Assembly: GCA_964616275.1 (NCBI GenBank)
Contig: CAZTUL010000087.1
Span: 1 to 7,985, forward strand
Origin: CAYZJV01 sp964616275
GTDB taxonomy: Bacteria > Spirochaetota > Spirochaetia > Sphaerochaetales > Sphaerochaetaceae
Direction: 5' to 3'
Length of the DNA: 7,985 nt
Shown here: piece after piece, positions 6,261 through 7,985 of the stretch
Numbering within the stretch: position 1 is the stretch's first letter
Layout: every line of letters begins with the position of its first letter
The notes under the pieces: generated by a model
What the model was told of the DNA's origin: nothing
The model's database searches: none
The model's input: the letters and a program-made list of their open reading frames with translations, nothing else
Translations under genes and position numbers: made by a program

Positions 6261-7976
6261 AATAACTCAGGCTATGAGTTGCACCCTGTAATTGAAATAG
6301 ATGGGTGTAAGGATACTGTTATAGCTGGATATGACAATATAATACAGAAAATTATTGAGGGAGAAGATAGGGTTGTAATCTGCGATCTCTACCCGGGTGT
6401 TGATAAGAGGGAGATACTCTCTGCTTTTGCGCAGTTGCAGCCAGTAGTCACTATTGATACCGACGATCTGCTGAAGTCACTGGAAACCATTGAAAGCTCT
6501 TTTCGTGAGAATATTACAGATGACCGGGTCTTTGGATTCATGTCGCATCGTGACATTGAATCCTGTTTCGATGAAAAGAAGCTGGAGGAGGCCCGTAGAT
6601 CAGTTGCATCCTCAAAGACTGGCATGGTTCTTATTGTAGGCGTTGGAGCCTCTTTGGTTAGCAGCTCCGGTCTGTTGGTATACTTTGACCTTACTCGTTG
6701 GGAGATTCAGCTGAGATATGCACAGGGGGTTTCAAACTGGTTGGCACATAACCCTGATGCAAGTGGGTTGGAAAAATTTAAACGTGGATACTTCATTGAA
6801 TGGAGAATCGCTGATAGACATAAAATCTCGATATTTGATGCTGTGCAGTATTTTGTAGATACCCATACAGAGAACAAGCCGAAAATGATTGCAGGTGATG
6901 CACTCAGATATGGAATAGATGTTGTTGCGAAACGACCTTTCAGGATGGAACCATACTTTAATCCAGGTGTCTGGGGTGGACAATGGATGAAAGAACATTT
7001 CAAACTACCGAAGGAATCTGTCAATTATGCGTGGAGTATTGATGGAATACCTGAAGAGAACTGTATAAATCTTGGATTCAGTGGGGAAACTATAAAAATC
7101 CCAACCTATAATGTGGTTTTCTCCAAGCCTCATGAATTACTGGGAGAGAAGGTCCATGGAAGATATGGACTGGAATTTCCGATACGATTTGATTTGCTTG
7201 ATACGATGGGGGGTGGAAACCTGTCCCTTCAGGTTCACCCATTAACCGAGTATATTCAACAAGAGTTTGGAATGCATTATACACAGGATGAGAGCTACTA
7301 TGTGCTAGATGCAGAAGAAGATTCTGTTGTCTACCTGGGAGTAAAAAATGACTGTGACAAGGAAGCAATGCTATCTGAGTTGGATGTTGCAGAAACCAAG
7401 GGAATATCTTTTCAGGCGGAGAACTATATTAATGCATTCAAGGCAAGGAAACATGATCATTTCTTGATCCCAGCAGGAACAATCCACTGTTCGGGCAAGA
7501 ACACCATGGTTCTGGAAATTAGTGCAACTCCGTACATTTTTACGTTCAAGCTCTGGGATTGGGGACGCTTGGGATTGGATGGATTGCCTAGGCCTGTACA
7601 TTTGGAACATGGAAAGAAAAATATCCAATGGGATCGAACTACTGATTGGGTCAGGGAAAACCTTGTGCAGCAAATCCAAAAAGTATCCAGTACAGACCAT
7701 TATTCGATTGAGAAGACAGGGTTGCATATCCGTGAGCCTATTGAAACGTTTAGGTATACAGTGAGCACAACGTATACGGTAACAATGGATGATAGTGTTC
7801 AGGTATTGAATTTGGTTGAAGGGACACGTGCCTTCATAACCAGTCCAAGTAATGCTTTCTCTCCCTATGAAGTACATTATGCTGAAACATTCATTATACC
7901 AGCATCGGTTGGTGAATATAGCATTGTTGCTCCAGATGAGAAACCGGTAATACTCATAAGTGCAAAGATACGCTGA
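6258..7976 (+). CDS. Large class I mannose-6-phosphate isomerase with extra N-terminal kinase-like domain
   Basis: Interconverts mannose 6-phosphate and fructose 6-phosphate, feeding glycolysis. The 572-residue protein is much longer than the ~320-400 residues of common ManA enzymes. Its second part (from about residue 226, RPFRMEPYFNPGVWGGQW) is a zinc-dependent cupin isomerase: the ligand set appears as Gln325 and His327 in SLQVHP, Glu345 in QDESYYVLD, and His410 in GTIHCSG, followed by LWDWGRLGLDGLPRP, where Arg437 may be the active-site arginine. A second cupin-like stretch ends the protein. Residues 1-225 resemble a nucleoside-kinase-like fold: VVICDLYPGV (39-48) where a P-loop would be expected, DDRVFGFM, then LIVGVGASL and LLVYFDLTRWEIQLRY (139-154), and KRGYFIEWRIADRHK (175-189). 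No GxxxxGK[ST] is visible. Long isomerases of this build occur in other bacteria as I recall. The start is set by GGAGG. The gap from the regulator stop is 13 bases. Confidence 0.9.
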   Translation: MNNSGYELHPVIEIDGCKDTVIAGYDNIIQKIIEGEDRVVICDLYPGVDKREILSAFAQLQPVVTIDTDDLLKSLETIESSFRENITDDRVFGFMSHRDIESCFDEKKLEEARRSVASSKTGMVLIVGVGASLVSSSGLLVYFDLTRWEIQLRYAQGVSNWLAHNPDASGLEKFKRGYFIEWRIADRHKISIFDAVQYFVDTHTENKPKMIAGDALRYGIDVVAKRPFRMEPYFNPGVWGGQWMKEHFKLPKESVNYAWSIDGIPEENCINLGFSGETIKIPTYNVVFSKPHELLGEKVHGRYGLEFPIRFDLLDTMGGGNLSLQVHPLTEYIQQEFGMHYTQDESYYVLDAEEDSVVYLGVKNDCDKEAMLSELDVAETKGISFQAENYINAFKARKHDHFLIPAGTIHCSGKNTMVLEISATPYIFTFKLWDWGRLGLDGLPRPVHLEHGKKNIQWDRTTDWVRENLVQQIQKVSSTDHYSIEKTGLHIREPIETFRYTVSTTYTVTMDDSVQVLNLVEGTRAFITSPSNAFSPYEVHYAETFIIPASVGEYSIVAPDEKPVILISAKIR

Positions 7977-7985
7977 TTGTTGAGA

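Noticed and set aside
7371..7877. Minus-strand open frame of 168 codons opposite the isomerase
   Set aside because: It is antisense to the conserved cupin/zinc-site region, has no protein family resemblance and is rich in Cys, Ile and Arg as shadow frames often are.
1..7985. tRNA, rRNA, CRISPR array, insertion sequence, phage or defence genes
   Set aside because: No cloverleaf, direct-repeat array, transposase or terminal inverted repeat was seen; the window is a metabolic operon with one regulatory gap.

Overview
The window holds one tightly packed, plus-strand carbohydrate-use operon from a bacterium of moderate to low GC. Strong purine-rich ribosome binding sites, very short gaps between genes and a CUT1-type sugar ABC transporter fit a spirochaete of the Sphaerochaeta type or a Firmicute. 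The sequence alone does not decide between them, and I make no firm taxonomic call.

Layout: bases 1-153 are the 3' end of a gene that is probably the sugar-binding lipoprotein of the transporter. Bases 154-441 are the only sizeable non-coding stretch. It holds a GC-rich hairpin (169-199), a branched RNA-like fold (203-290), an AT-rich candidate promoter (302-336), a short palindrome that might be an operator (362-374), and a 9-bp inverted repeat ending right at the ribosome binding site of the next gene (401-429). From 442 to 7976 there are six genes with gaps of about 1-15 bases: two ABC permeases (MalF-like and MalG-like), a family 38 alpha-mannosidase-like glycoside hydrolase, a divergent ROK-family sugar kinase, a GntR/HutC-type regulator, and a large two-part class I mannose-6-phosphate isomerase. 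Only 9 bases follow the last stop codon, so the end of the operon is not seen.

Working model (inference from gene content): a mannose-containing oligosaccharide or glycoside is bound outside the cell and imported through the two permeases. The cytoplasmic GH38 enzyme releases mannose, the ROK kinase phosphorylates it to mannose 6-phosphate, and the isomerase converts that to fructose 6-phosphate for glycolysis. The GntR-type protein probably senses a phosphosugar or the imported glycoside and controls the operon that encodes it. No transporter ATPase is present, so a shared MsmK/UgpC-like ATPase encoded elsewhere is expected.

The most unusual points are the three-way-junction structure between binding-protein and permease genes, the ROK kinase that lacks the usual zinc-binding cysteine loop and the EXGH histidine, and the isomerase whose extra N-terminal ~225 residues look like a P-loop-kinase-type domain without a recognisable P-loop.
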